Position numbers and translations under genes: made by a program. This document shows, in pieces, positions 8,217 through 16,141 of a stretch of 64,000 nucleotides of DNA (position 1 is the stretch's first letter; every line of letters starts with the position of its first letter). Under the pieces are notes generated by a model. The model was not told the DNA's origin and did no database searches. It saw nothing but the letters and a program-made list of their open reading frames with translations. Source of the DNA: Lachnospiraceae bacterium YSD2013 (GTDB lineage: Bacteria; Bacillota; Clostridia; Lachnospirales; Lachnospiraceae); NCBI GenBank assembly GCA_900100895.1, contig FMTX01000012.1, forward strand, positions 1-64,000, written 5' to 3'.

Positions 8217-9602
8217 ATGAAGAAAACTGTTTGTGAATTATTCGCAGGCGTTGGAGGTTTCAGATGCGGTCTGAATAACATAAGAAATATTGATGATACT
8301 AAAAAAGATGAGAAATGGGACACTGTATGGTTTAGTCAGTGGGAACCAGCTGATAAGAAAACACAGTGGGCACATGATTGTTATGTGAATCGCTTTGGAA
8401 CGAATCTTGATTTGAAAGGTAATGATACAACAAATAATGATATCAATACAGTTGATAAAAATGATGTACCAGATCATAACCTTTTAGTAGGTGGCTTTCC
8501 TTGTCAAGATTATTCAGTGGCATCATCTTTAGCTACTTCAAAAGGACTTGAAGGTAAGAAAGGTGTTTTGTGGTGGGATATCAGAGATATGCTTGAAGCA
8601 AAAAAAGCACCTTTTGTCTTATTGGAAAATGTAGATCGTTTGCTTAAGAGCCCTGCAAGTCAGAGAGGTAGAGACTTTGGAATTATCTTAGCTTGCTTTA
8701 GAGACTTAGGATATTCTGTTGAATGGAGAGTTATTAACGCCGCTGAGTATGGATACCAGCAAAGACGTCGTAGAACTTTTATTTTTGCATATCGTGATGA
8801 TACAAAATATGCAAATCGTATTAATAGTGAGTGTAATTATAACAAGTCTTTTGGTTTAGAATTACACAGAGTAAGTGCTGGAAAAATCATTTATGAAAAT
8901 GGCTTTTTTGCAAAGAGCTTTCCTATCAATGTAGAGGATAGCAAAAAAATAAAAATTACAGAGTTGCCAGATGGAATTGGTGAGTTATCTGAGAAATTTA
9001 GTTTTCTGTTTGAAAACACCGGTGTAATGAAAGATGGAGTAGTTTATACTGCTAAAACAACACCAAGCTATGATGGCAAACAAATTACATTGGGTGACAT
9101 AATGGAAGATGGAGATATTCCAGAACAATTCTTTGTTCCAGAAGAAAGATTATATTATACAAGTCCAAATGTGAATCATAGTGATGAGACATTAGGTAGA
9201 TTATCACCAGAAGCTCGTAAGACATGGCAGTATCTTAAAGGTGCAAAGAAACTTCCGAGAAAGGCTTCAAACGGACATGAATATATCTTTTCAGAAGGTC
9301 CAATATCTATGATTGATGAATATGATAAGCCTGCAAGAACAATGCTCACAAGTGAGGGCGGTTTTAGCAGAACAACTCATATTGTAAGAGATAAAAAAAC
9401 ACAGAGAATTCGTTTGTTAACACCAATTGAAATGGAACGTATTCAAGGTTTTCCAAGTGACTGGACAAAGGAATGTCTTGTAAATGGCGAAAAGGTTGAA
9501 ATGCCATTGAACAAGCGCAGATTTATGATGGGTAATGCTTTGGTTGTTAATTTAATCAGTCAGATGGAACCACAATTATCGGAAATATTTGATGCAGAAT
9601 AA
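8217..9602 (+). CDS. C5-cytosine DNA methyltransferase, partner of the Sau3AI-like enzyme
   Basis: A 461-residue m5C methyltransferase. Motif I (ELFAGVGGF) is at residues 7-15, the catalytic PCQ loop (GGFPCQDYS) has Cys96, motif VI ENV is at 137-139, motif VIII (QRRRRTFIF) near 182-190, and the closing motif X (MGNAL) is near the C-terminus, with a target-recognition region between. It should protect host DNA from the endonuclease upstream, and its likely target is GATC as in M.Sau3AI. Having the endonuclease gene first means the methylase is made second, so expression order may be controlled. Two terminators follow. Confidence 0.92.
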   Translation: MKKTVCELFAGVGGFRCGLNNIRNIDDTKKDEKWDTVWFSQWEPADKKTQWAHDCYVNRFGTNLDLKGNDTTNNDINTVDKNDVPDHNLLVGGFPCQDYSVASSLATSKGLEGKKGVLWWDIRDMLEAKKAPFVLLENVDRLLKSPASQRGRDFGIILACFRDLGYSVEWRVINAAEYGYQQRRRRTFIFAYRDDTKYANRINSECNYNKSFGLELHRVSAGKIIYENGFFAKSFPINVEDSKKIKITELPDGIGELSEKFSFLFENTGVMKDGVVYTAKTTPSYDGKQITLGDIMEDGDIPEQFFVPEERLYYTSPNVNHSDETLGRLSPEARKTWQYLKGAKKLPRKASNGHEYIFSEGPISMIDEYDKPARTMLTSEGGFSRTTHIVRDKKTQRIRLLTPIEMERIQGFPSDWTKECLVNGEKVEMPLNKRRFMMGNALVVNLISQMEPQLSEIFDAE

Positions 9603-9616
9603 AAAGAGCTACTTAT

Positions 9617-9655
9617 GGCGATTGACTTATTGATAATGAGTCAGTCGCTATTTTT
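9617..9655 (+). terminator. Intrinsic terminator after the methyltransferase
   Basis: GCGATTGACT pairs with AGTCAGTCGC (one G-U) around a short AT loop, followed by TATTTTT. Confidence 0.8.
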
Positions 9656-9658
9656 ATT

Positions 9659-9696
9659 TAACGGATGTAATCCTAGAGGAGCATCCGTTTTTTTAT
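9659..9696 (+). terminator. Second intrinsic terminator before the mobilisation genes
   Basis: AACGGATG and CATCCGTT form a perfect stem followed by a seven-T run. It ends only about 17 nt before the next start codon, so it may act as an attenuator of the mobilisation operon. Confidence 0.8.
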
Positions 9697-9712
9697 TGGA
9701 AAGGAGAAGAAA

Positions 9713-10057
9713 ATGATTAACACAGAAATCACAACAACAAAAGGAATTGAGCAAGCCCAGAAACAGATGGAGCAAGCAAAAAATCGATTGGCTATGGAGA
9801 AGAAAAAAGCCAATGAGGAACGGAGAAAACGAGAGAATCATCATAAGTACATGATGGGCGGTGTCATTCACAAATACTTTCCGGAGTGCTACTGCTTTGA
9901 AGAATCAGAAATTGATGAAATTATCAGAGTTGCGTTTAGAACCGGAGAAGTGCAAAAAACAATATCTGGCATTAAAGCCAGAGCTAATCAAGTCTTGTCT
10001 AGTCCTGCCGAAAGTGAGGTGAAAGCGGGTGAATTTGAGAGTAACGAAAGCCGATAA
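9713..10057 (+). CDS. DUF3847-like mobilisation accessory protein
   Basis: A 114-residue protein with a basic, coiled-coil N-terminal half (KQMEQAKNRLAMEKKKANEE), then KYMMGGVIHKYFPECYCFEE. This pattern fits DUF3847 proteins, which are usually found next to MobA/MobL relaxases in clostridial elements and may be relaxosome accessory proteins. The start at 9713 follows AAAGGAG. It lies between the second terminator and the oriT-like hairpin region and is the only gene between the restriction pair and the relaxase. Confidence 0.65.
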   Translation: MINTEITTTKGIEQAQKQMEQAKNRLAMEKKKANEERRKRENHHKYMMGGVIHKYFPECYCFEESEIDEIIRVAFRTGEVQKTISGIKARANQVLSSPAESEVKAGEFESNESR

Positions 10058-10059
10058 CG

Positions 10060-10275
10060 TGGGCTCACCCAACTTGTTGGGTGCGCACAGATATACCACC
10101 CTTCGGATGGTATGTGCGCTCTCCGAGGGGTCTTGCAGACGGCGTTGCCCACAAAAGCCGTGGGCAAAAGGGGAAAATACCTTTCCCCTACGGAGCAAAA
10201 AACGCTCCTACCCCTTTGTGCATCCTCAGATAAGAATACCCATAATAAAATATGGCTATCCTGATCTGAGGATTT
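10060..10275. other. Candidate origin of transfer (oriT) of the inserted element
   Basis: The 246-bp gap before the relaxase is packed with hairpins: CACCCAA/TTGGGTG (10066-10083), GCGCACA/TGTGCGC enclosing ATACCA/TGGTAT (10083-10119), TTGCCCAC/GTGGGCAA (10145-10167), GGGGAAA/TTTCCCC (10170-10188), GGAGC/GCTCC (about 10192-10208), and CCTCAGAT/ATCTGAGG (10223-10270). Dense inverted repeats just upstream of a MobA/MobL gene are the usual site of oriT. The nick position cannot be read by eye. Confidence 0.6.
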
Positions 10276-10303
10276 TTCGTGTGCCCAACCGTAGGTACTA
10301 GCC

Positions 10304-11578
10304 ATGCCGAAATGGATGAGCACACGTTTTAGCGTAGTGACGAGAGGTGGCAATAAGCATTGTTCTTGTCCCTCCGCTATTGATGCAGCTGGTTATATCA
10401 GCCGTGAAGAACTTTATAGCGAGTATGATGGGCACACATACAAGCCAGATCCTAAAGAGGATTTAGTTCACAAGGAGATTGATTTACCAGAGAATGCACC
10501 AAAGGAATATCAAGATAGAGCCGTACTTTGGAACTCAGTAGAGGCTATTGAGAAGCAACATAATGCACAGCTTTGTAGGATGTTTAAAGCTTCACTTCCA
10601 AATGATTGGACTTATGAAGTTGCGGAAGAAGTAGTTAGAAAATATGTGAAAGACAATTTTGTTTCTAAAGGTATGTGTGCAGATTGGGCAATCCATGATT
10701 CAGTTAATGAAAAAGGACAACGCAATCTGCATTTTCATTTATTGCTAACATTAAGGGCAATTGATGAAAACGGCAAGTGGATGCCAAAGCAAAAGAAAAT
10801 CTATATTCTTGATAAGGACGGAAATAAAATCCGAACCAAGAAAGGTTACAAGTCCAAGACAGAGAAAACCACAGATTGGGATGAGCCAAGCAAAGCAAAA
10901 ATGTGGAGAAGGAATCTCACGGAGCTTATCAATGAAACCAATGATGCATTGAAGATAAATGAACATTGGGAGCATAGGTCATTCAAAGAACTAGGCATGG
11001 AAGAACTACCAACCATTCATCTGGGAAGTCGAGCTAATGCATTGGAGAAAAAAGGCATTCATACAGAGCGAGGAGATTACAACCGCAAGATTATGGAAAT
11101 CAGAGGACTCATTGACTTTATCACAAGGACTTCTGCAAGCATTGAAAACTTCAAAGCTAAAATCAAAGATACAAGTAATGAAGTTATCGAGCTTATTGAG
11201 TCAGTTTGTAAACGTCATAAGATTTTACAGTTGCCGATTATCAGCGGTAAGTTTTTGAGAAAGGTTTCTCACAGAGAAAGACTCCAAGATCCCAACAACA
11301 TGGTGGCTTTCGTAGAGTCAAAAAACATCACAACCTTTGATTCTTTGCAGGGCTACCTTGCTGAGCATGAGAAGAAATACGATAGGTTAAATAAAAAGCT
11401 CAGCAAGGGCGAAGATGATCCAGAGCATATCAAGAAAGAAATTAAGTCGGAGCTTTTTGATTTAGCTTTTGCTGAGGTTCTTGATTACAACAAGACTAAC
11501 GAAGACAGAGAGCGAGCAAACGACAAGAGAACTAAAGAGCAACACAAGGTTGAGAGGAAGCATAGACAAGAGAGATAG
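10304..11578 (+). CDS. mobL: MobA/MobL-family relaxase
   Basis: A 424-residue relaxase for the inserted element, which would nick its oriT and carry the strand into a recipient through another element's channel. The N-terminal MobA/MobL domain has the metal-binding histidine motif NLHFHLLLTLR (His143, His145), with His131 upstream and a tyrosine-bearing N-terminal region. The family more often has HAH at this position; HFH keeps both histidines. The C-terminal half is helical and charged. No RBS-like AGGAGG is obvious before the ATG at 10304, though GTAGG lies close. The structured region upstream supports the assignment. Confidence 0.85.
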   Translation: MPKWMSTRFSVVTRGGNKHCSCPSAIDAAGYISREELYSEYDGHTYKPDPKEDLVHKEIDLPENAPKEYQDRAVLWNSVEAIEKQHNAQLCRMFKASLPNDWTYEVAEEVVRKYVKDNFVSKGMCADWAIHDSVNEKGQRNLHFHLLLTLRAIDENGKWMPKQKKIYILDKDGNKIRTKKGYKSKTEKTTDWDEPSKAKMWRRNLTELINETNDALKINEHWEHRSFKELGMEELPTIHLGSRANALEKKGIHTERGDYNRKIMEIRGLIDFITRTSASIENFKAKIKDTSNEVIELIESVCKRHKILQLPIISGKFLRKVSHRERLQDPNNMVAFVESKNITTFDSLQGYLAEHEKKYDRLNKKLSKGEDDPEHIKKEIKSELFDLAFAEVLDYNKTNEDRERANDKRTKEQHKVERKHRQER

Positions 11579-11610
11579 CTATGCTTTCTCTTTTTTTGAA
11601 AGGAGAGTTT

Positions 11611-11748
11611 ATGGAAGAGAAAAAAACTTCAAATCAAATTATAAAAACTATTGGAAAGACCACGTATATTGTGAGTCTGCATTTTAAGGACAAAGGGAAA
11701 ACTTTTTCTGAAACCTTAAAAAGAGTTCTAAAAGCGGATTCAAAATAG
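11611..11748 (+). CDS. tnpW: TnpW-like small protein at the right end
   Basis: A 45-residue gene with an AAAGGAG site before the ATG at 11611. The block IIKTIGKTTYIVSLHF matches the small TnpW-type protein seen beside the right end of recombinase-bearing clostridial transposons, where its function is unknown. It stops 28 bp before the virD4 junction, which agrees with that placement. Confidence 0.7.
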   Translation: MEEKKTSNQIIKTIGKTTYIVSLHFKDKGKTFSETLKRVLKADSK

Positions 11749-11751
11749 TAC

Positions 11752-11778
11752 ACGTTACTATTGACATTTAGTCACTGG
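11752..11778. repeat. Right end of the element inserted in virD4
   Basis: ACGTTACTA (11752-11760) and GTCAC (11771-11775) are the inverted counterparts of the left end. GG at 11777-11778 matches GG at 3968-3969, and the virD4 codon phase is kept exactly across the pair. Confidence 0.75.
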
Positions 11779-12598
11779 CAAGACCGCTAAATCCATCTTA
11801 GTCAGCTGTGGCGCCCGCCTTGCCCCCTTCGACATCGAAGAACTTCGCGACATAACAGCATATGACGAACTAGACCTTGATACGCTTGGTGACAGAAAGT
11901 CGGCGTTGTTTCTCATCATGAGCGACAACGATCCAACTTTTAATTTTCTCATCGCCATGGTGTACACCCAGCTTTTCAATCTGCTGTGCGAAAAAGCAGA
12001 CGACAAATACCACGGCCGCCTCCCAGTGCACGTGCGCTGCCTCATCGACGAAGCCGCCAACATCGGCCAGATTCCTCATCTCGAGAAACTGGTGGCCACC
12101 ATCCGAAGCCGTGAAATATCCGCCTGCCTGGTGCTTCAGACAAAAAGCCAGCTTAAGGCCATCTACAAAGACCACGCGGACACCATCATCGGCAACATGG
12201 ATTCCCAGCTCTTCCTCGGCGGCTCCGAGCCCTCAACCCTCAAAGACCTGTCCCAGGCCCTGGGCAAAGAAACCATCGACACCTACAACACCGGCGAGAC
12301 TCGCGGGCGTGAACAGTCCCACTCCATGAACTACTCAAAACTCGGCAAAGACCTAATGTCCATCGACGAACTCGCAGTTCTGGACGGAGACAAATGCATC
12401 CTTCAGCTCCGCGGCGTCCGTCCCTTCCTATCCGACAAATACGACCTAACCCAGCACCCGAACTACCCCCTAACCGCCGATGCCGACGAAAGAAACTACT
12501 TCGACACCGAGCGCTTCTTGCATAGACAGATGAGGCTGAAAAGGGAAGATGTGTTTGAGGTGGTGGATGCGGATGCACCTGAAAATGCTGTGATCTAA
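11777..12598 (+). pseudogene. virD4: VirD4/TraG coupling protein, 3' part
   Basis: The C-terminal 273 residues of the split coupling protein. It resumes GKTAKSILVSCGARLAPFD in frame with the 5' part and contains the Walker B-like block HVRCLIDEAANIG and the conserved QTKSQLKAIYKDHA segment of the TraG/VirD4 ATPase core. It lacks its own Walker A motif. A TTG at 11906 or a nearby ATG could start a fragment, but no ribosome site supports one. Excision of the inserted element would rejoin it to 3017-3969. It is followed by an AT-rich cargo gene, not directly by maff2 as in simpler ICEs. Confidence 0.93.
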
Positions 12599-12667
12599 GC
12601 GCAGGTACCAGGCTTATTCGCAAATGTCATTGTACTCATTACAGCAGATTATGAAGGCAAAACATGG

Positions 12668-12730
12668 GGATAAGTGGCTGCGAAACACCAAAAAGTCTAA
12701 TTGACAGCCACTTATCCTTTGAATTATAAT
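12668..12730 (+). promoter_or_regulatory. Promoter with a 13-bp inverted repeat before the ATPase gene
   Basis: TTGACA (12701-12706) and TATAAT (12725-12730) are 18 bp apart, a near-consensus sigma-A promoter. GGATAAGTGGCTG (12668-12680) and CAGCCACTTATCC (12705-12717) are a perfect inverted pair overlapping the -35 box and spacer, so a repressor or hairpin could control it. Confidence 0.7.
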
Positions 12731-12774
12731 AGGACCGTAACGGAAGTACATGTTGGAAAAGAGCGAGGAAGCAT

Positions 12775-14208
12775 ATGATTGGAAGAGGTAAAGAAACTGC
12801 TGAACTTATAGAATTATATGAAAGCGATAAGGCTGAGTTGGTTGCGATATATGGTCGTCGCCGTGTAGGAAAGACGTTTCTTGTTGACGAGACTTTTAAA
12901 GGGAGAATTACATTTAGACATGCAGGCCTTTCTCCTATAGAAGATGGTGGAAATGTATCTCAGCCGCTAAAAAAGCAGTTAGAGGCATTTTATTATTCAT
13001 TGATTACGCAGGGCATGAAAAAAAGTCATTGCCCCAAAGACTGGCTTGAAGCGTTTTTTATGCTGGAGATGCATTTACAGGAAATAGATGACGGATCAAG
13101 ACAACTTATTTTTTTAGATGAGCTTCCTTGGATGGACACGCCTAAATCGGGATTTATAACCGGGTTTGAAGCGTTTTGGAACAGTTGGGCATGCCATAGA
13201 AATGTTATGGTTGTGATTTCCGGAAGTGCTAATTCATGGATGGAAGACAAATTAATCAACAATCATGGCGGTTTGTATGGGCGTGTTACTCATGAGATTA
13301 AACTCTCGCCCTTTACTTTAAAGGAGTGCGAACTACTATTTAAGGAAAAAGGAATATCCATTTCAAAATACGATATAGTGCAGAGTTATATGATTTTCGG
13401 TGGGATTCCGTACTATCTTAATTATTTTAAGAGAGGGAATAGTCTTGCACAAAATGTAGATGAATTGCTTTTTAAAAAAGGGGCCACACTTTTTTTTGAA
13501 TATGACAGATTGTTTTCATCGATATTTACAAACCCTGAAATGACAAAAAACATTGTAAAAGTTCTGAGTACGCGAAGCAAAGGATATACGAGGTCGGAAA
13601 TTATTAAAATGGCTGACGTTTCCGATGGGGGAGGTCTTACAAGGAGTTTAAATGCATTAATAGCAAGTGATTTTATTATTAAGTATGTTCCTTTTGGATG
13701 CAGCAAAAGGGAGGAGCATTATAAACTGACAGACCCATTTTGCATTTTTTACTTGAAATTTGTTATAAATAAGAATACTTTGGCTGATGGTTTCTGGCAA
13801 TCAAATATCGATTCCCAAGTGATTAAAACATGGAGAGGCTATGCGTTTGAAAATGTATGTTTTAATCATGTGTCGGAAATAAAGCGTGCACTCGAAATAG
13901 CCGGAGTTAGTTCAACTGAATCTGCTTGGACAAAGACCGGCGATGACGATAAGGGAACACAAATAGATATGCTTATTCAGCGCAAGGATAATGTGGTAAA
14001 TATGTGTGAAATGAAATTCTACAGTGAGGATGTTTTGGTTGATAAGGAATATGATTCACTTCTTAGACACAGACATGAACTCCTTCAAAAGAATCTTCCA
14101 AGAAAAAGCACTATTCAGAACACGTTAATAACCACGTTCGGAATTAAGGATAATGAGTATAAGTGGTCATATGAAAAAGTGATAACTATGGAAGATTTAT
14201 TTAAATAA
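12775..14208 (+). CDS. AAA ATPase with C-terminal DUF234/PD-(D/E)XK-like domain
   Basis: A 477-residue ATP-binding protein of the archaeal-type ATPase group. Walker A is GRRRVGKT (residues 27-34), the Walker B segment LIFLDELPWMD is near 115-125, and a winged-helix region follows. The C-terminal part has QIDMLIQRKDN followed by CEMKFY (about 395-420), the Asp and Glu-x-Lys pattern of the PD-(D/E)XK nuclease fold as in DUF234 proteins. Biological role is unknown; members are common accessory genes. It has its own promoter and interrupts the usual virD4-maff2 order, so it is cargo. AT-rich codon use differs from the flanking transfer genes. Confidence 0.8.
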   Translation: MIGRGKETAELIELYESDKAELVAIYGRRRVGKTFLVDETFKGRITFRHAGLSPIEDGGNVSQPLKKQLEAFYYSLITQGMKKSHCPKDWLEAFFMLEMHLQEIDDGSRQLIFLDELPWMDTPKSGFITGFEAFWNSWACHRNVMVVISGSANSWMEDKLINNHGGLYGRVTHEIKLSPFTLKECELLFKEKGISISKYDIVQSYMIFGGIPYYLNYFKRGNSLAQNVDELLFKKGATLFFEYDRLFSSIFTNPEMTKNIVKVLSTRSKGYTRSEIIKMADVSDGGGLTRSLNALIASDFIIKYVPFGCSKREEHYKLTDPFCIFYLKFVINKNTLADGFWQSNIDSQVIKTWRGYAFENVCFNHVSEIKRALEIAGVSSTESAWTKTGDDDKGTQIDMLIQRKDNVVNMCEMKFYSEDVLVDKEYDSLLRHRHELLQKNLPRKSTIQNTLITTFGIKDNEYKWSYEKVITMEDLFK

Positions 14209-14282
14209 ATAGTTACGGAAATCCGAAGCTGAAGAAAAAGACATAATTCGGAATAATTGTAAAGAAGATAATATGGTAATCA

Positions 14283-14312
14283 AGCTCGTTGGCACCCCCA
14301 ACGGGCTTTTTT
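14283..14312 (+). terminator. Intrinsic terminator upstream of maff2
   Basis: AAGCTCGTTGG pairs with CCAACGGGCTT and is followed by TTTTTT. Two further hairpins without T runs (CCGCAAG/CTTGCGG near 14327-14353 and CCCAAAC/GTTTGGG near 14370-14386) fill the leader before maff2. Confidence 0.75.
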
Positions 14313-14406
14313 ATATGCGCGCATACCGCAAGTCAGTCGACGGGCTTGCGGAGCAACTAACAACAAAACCCAAACACTGTTTGGGAAATCATAAGGAGGA
14401 CAAAAT

Positions 14407-14760
14407 ATGTTTTATTCATTCGTGGCCGCTGTACTTAGTGCAGTGGCTTTTATTAATTTCGCGCCATTGTTTTTAGGAGCTGTGACTGCTTGGTTTTCAC
14501 ACCTCTCACCGGTATTTGGTGTGATTTTTAACTATGTCGCAGGCCTTGCCTTCTTCACTTCAGCGACCGGAGTTCTTCAGAAACTGGTGGTAGGACTTGG
14601 CGCGGGCCTTGGTATTTGGGGCGTTATAAACCTTATGGAAGGTTACGGCAATGATAACCCCGGAGCTAAGTCGCAGGGTATGAAGCAGCTCATCGCCGGA
14701 GGCGGTGTGGCTCTCATCGGTATTACCCTTGTGCCGCTTCTTGCGAACATCTTCTCGTGA
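14407..14760 (+). CDS. Maff2-family membrane protein (VirB2-like position)
   Basis: A 117-residue hydrophobic protein with the family block LGAGLGIWGVINLMEGYGND. Maff2 proteins are small multi-pass membrane proteins that occupy the position of VirB2/VirB3 in ICEs of this kind; their exact part in the transfer channel is not settled. Hydrophobic segments lie at about residues 5-30, 35-60, 62-78 and 95-115. The ATG at 14407 follows AAGGAGG. It leads the channel operon with the TrbL-type, PrgI and VirB4 genes, 13 bp before the next gene. Confidence 0.88.
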   Translation: MFYSFVAAVLSAVAFINFAPLFLGAVTAWFSHLSPVFGVIFNYVAGLAFFTSATGVLQKLVVGLGAGLGIWGVINLMEGYGNDNPGAKSQGMKQLIAGGGVALIGITLVPLLANIFS

Positions 14761-14773
14761 TGGAGGGAAGTGA

Positions 14774-15640
14774 ATGAGCAGCATTATCGACAGGATAGGT
14801 CAGTGGCTGCATGATTTGCTCGTGGATGCGATAATGAACAATCTTACCGGCATGATAGGTGCTGTCAACGACGAAGTTGGCAGCATCGCTGCCGATGTGG
14901 CGAGGACGCCGCAGAGCTTCTCGCCGGCGATATTTGGCATGATACGAAACCTCTCAGAGACGCTCATCATACCGATTGCGGGCATCATTATGACGTTTAT
15001 CGCCTGCGCGGAGCTGATACGGATGATTATCGACCACAACAACCTGCAGAACTTCGAGACCTGGATTTTCTTTAAGTGGATGTTCAAAACCTTCGTGGCG
15101 GTTACCGTCATAAGCCACACCTTCGACATTACGATGGCGATGTTTGATCTCGCGCATTACGTGATTTCAAGAGCAGGCGGAATTATAGGAGCATCGACGG
15201 CCGTAGATGCATCGGGACTGGCAAGCCTCAGGGACACGATAGATGCCATGGGAAACGGCGCTTTATTTGGCCTCTATACCCAGACCGGAATCATTCAGAT
15301 AACGCTCTTTGCCCTGAGTAAAGTCATCTTCGTAATCGTCTACGCCCGCATGATAGAGATCTACCTCATGGTGAGCCTTGCACCCATTCCACTTTCAACT
15401 TTCGGAAACCGCGAGCAGAGCCACATCGGACAGAACTACTTAAGAAGCCTTCTAGCCCTCGGTTTTCAGGGATTCCTGATACTTATCTGCGTAGGCATTT
15501 ACGCACTCCTAATTCAGGGACTCACCATTTCAACCGACATCGTGGCATCCCTCTGGGGAATCGTGGGCTATACGATTCTGCTTTGTTTTACGCTGTTTAA
15601 GACGGGCTCCCTTGCGAAATCCGTCTTCTCTGCACATTAG
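14774..15640 (+). CDS. TrbL/VirB6-type conjugal transfer membrane protein (CD1112-like)
   Basis: A 288-residue polytopic membrane protein starting MSSIIDRIGQWLHDLL. At least five hydrophobic segments (about residues 55-80, 95-118, 155-190, 215-245 and 255-275) and the block MIEIYLMVSLAPIPLSTFG identify the TrbL/VirB6-type channel protein of clostridial ICEs. It would form part of the inner-membrane pore, working with Maff2 and PrgI. GGAGGGAAG precedes the ATG. Genes on both sides are close (13 and 21 bp), so it belongs to one operon. Confidence 0.88.
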   Translation: MSSIIDRIGQWLHDLLVDAIMNNLTGMIGAVNDEVGSIAADVARTPQSFSPAIFGMIRNLSETLIIPIAGIIMTFIACAELIRMIIDHNNLQNFETWIFFKWMFKTFVAVTVISHTFDITMAMFDLAHYVISRAGGIIGASTAVDASGLASLRDTIDAMGNGALFGLYTQTGIIQITLFALSKVIFVIVYARMIEIYLMVSLAPIPLSTFGNREQSHIGQNYLRSLLALGFQGFLILICVGIYALLIQGLTISTDIVASLWGIVGYTILLCFTLFKTGSLAKSVFSAH

Positions 15641-15661
15641 CAAAAGAAAGGACTACAAACC

Positions 15662-16141
15662 ATGGCAATGTACCAACCAATTCCAAGAGACCTGTCAAAG
15701 GTCAAATCCAAAATATTGTTTAACTTAACTGCCCGCCAGCTCATCTGCTTTGGCCTCGGTGCCCTCGCAGGCGTTCCGGTGTTTTTCATATCAAGGCATT
15801 TCGGCGTGGACGTAAGCTCCGCGGTGATGCGGATGATGTATGTGATGGTGCCGTTCTTTCTTTTTGCAATGTATGAAAAGAACGGGCAGCCACTTGAAAA
15901 GGTGCTTCGCTACAGATTCCGGGCCATGTTCATCCGCCCGAAGGTGCGCCCGTACAGGACGCTAAATTATTATTCATGCCTCGCAAGACAAGCGAAGGCA
16001 AGAGAGGAGATAGCTCAGATTGTTTTTAAAAGAACTCTTCAGGACAAAGAAAAAAACCGCACCCACACTTCCGCCGGGACTAACAAAGGCCGAGCAGAAG
16101 CAGGTGCTCGAAATCATAAAGAACGCAGACTGGCGAAATAA
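15662..16141 (+). CDS. PrgI-family membrane protein (VirB3-like)
   Basis: A 159-residue PrgI-family protein, opening MYQPIPRDLSKVKSKILFNL. Two membrane segments lie at about residues 28-45 and 55-72, then the conserved LEKVLRYRF and a basic tail. PrgI proteins sit beside VirB4 ATPases and are likely VirB3 counterparts in the channel. The end of the gene overlaps virB4 by 122 bp in another frame; the last 40 or so residues, which are in this overlap, are Lys/Arg-rich and unlike the first part. AAAGAAAGGA lies upstream of the start. Confidence 0.85.
   Translation: MAMYQPIPRDLSKVKSKILFNLTARQLICFGLGALAGVPVFFISRHFGVDVSSAVMRMMYVMVPFFLFAMYEKNGQPLEKVLRYRFRAMFIRPKVRPYRTLNYYSCLARQAKAREEIAQIVFKRTLQDKEKNRTHTSAGTNKGRAEAGARNHKERRLAK

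Larger units (their letters stand above)
3970..11778 (+). mobile_element. 7.8 kb mobilizable element with large serine recombinase, inserted in virD4
   Basis: The element splits the ICE coupling-protein gene in codon phase and carries, in order, a serine recombinase, a small conserved protein, a Sau3AI-like restriction enzyme and methyltransferase, a DUF3847-type protein, an oriT-like region, a MobA/MobL relaxase and a TnpW-like protein. All its genes are AT-rich compared with virD4. Short imperfect inverted repeats bound it, and a GG dinucleotide is found at both junctions, as expected for a large serine recombinase with a 2-bp crossover. It has a relaxase but no transfer apparatus, so it would be mobilised by a helper, possibly a second ICE, because it disables the VirD4 of this one. 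Confidence 0.9.

Noticed and set aside
10029-10353. Open frames on both strands across the oriT-like region
   Set aside because: They arise from the hairpin-rich non-coding DNA and have unnatural composition.
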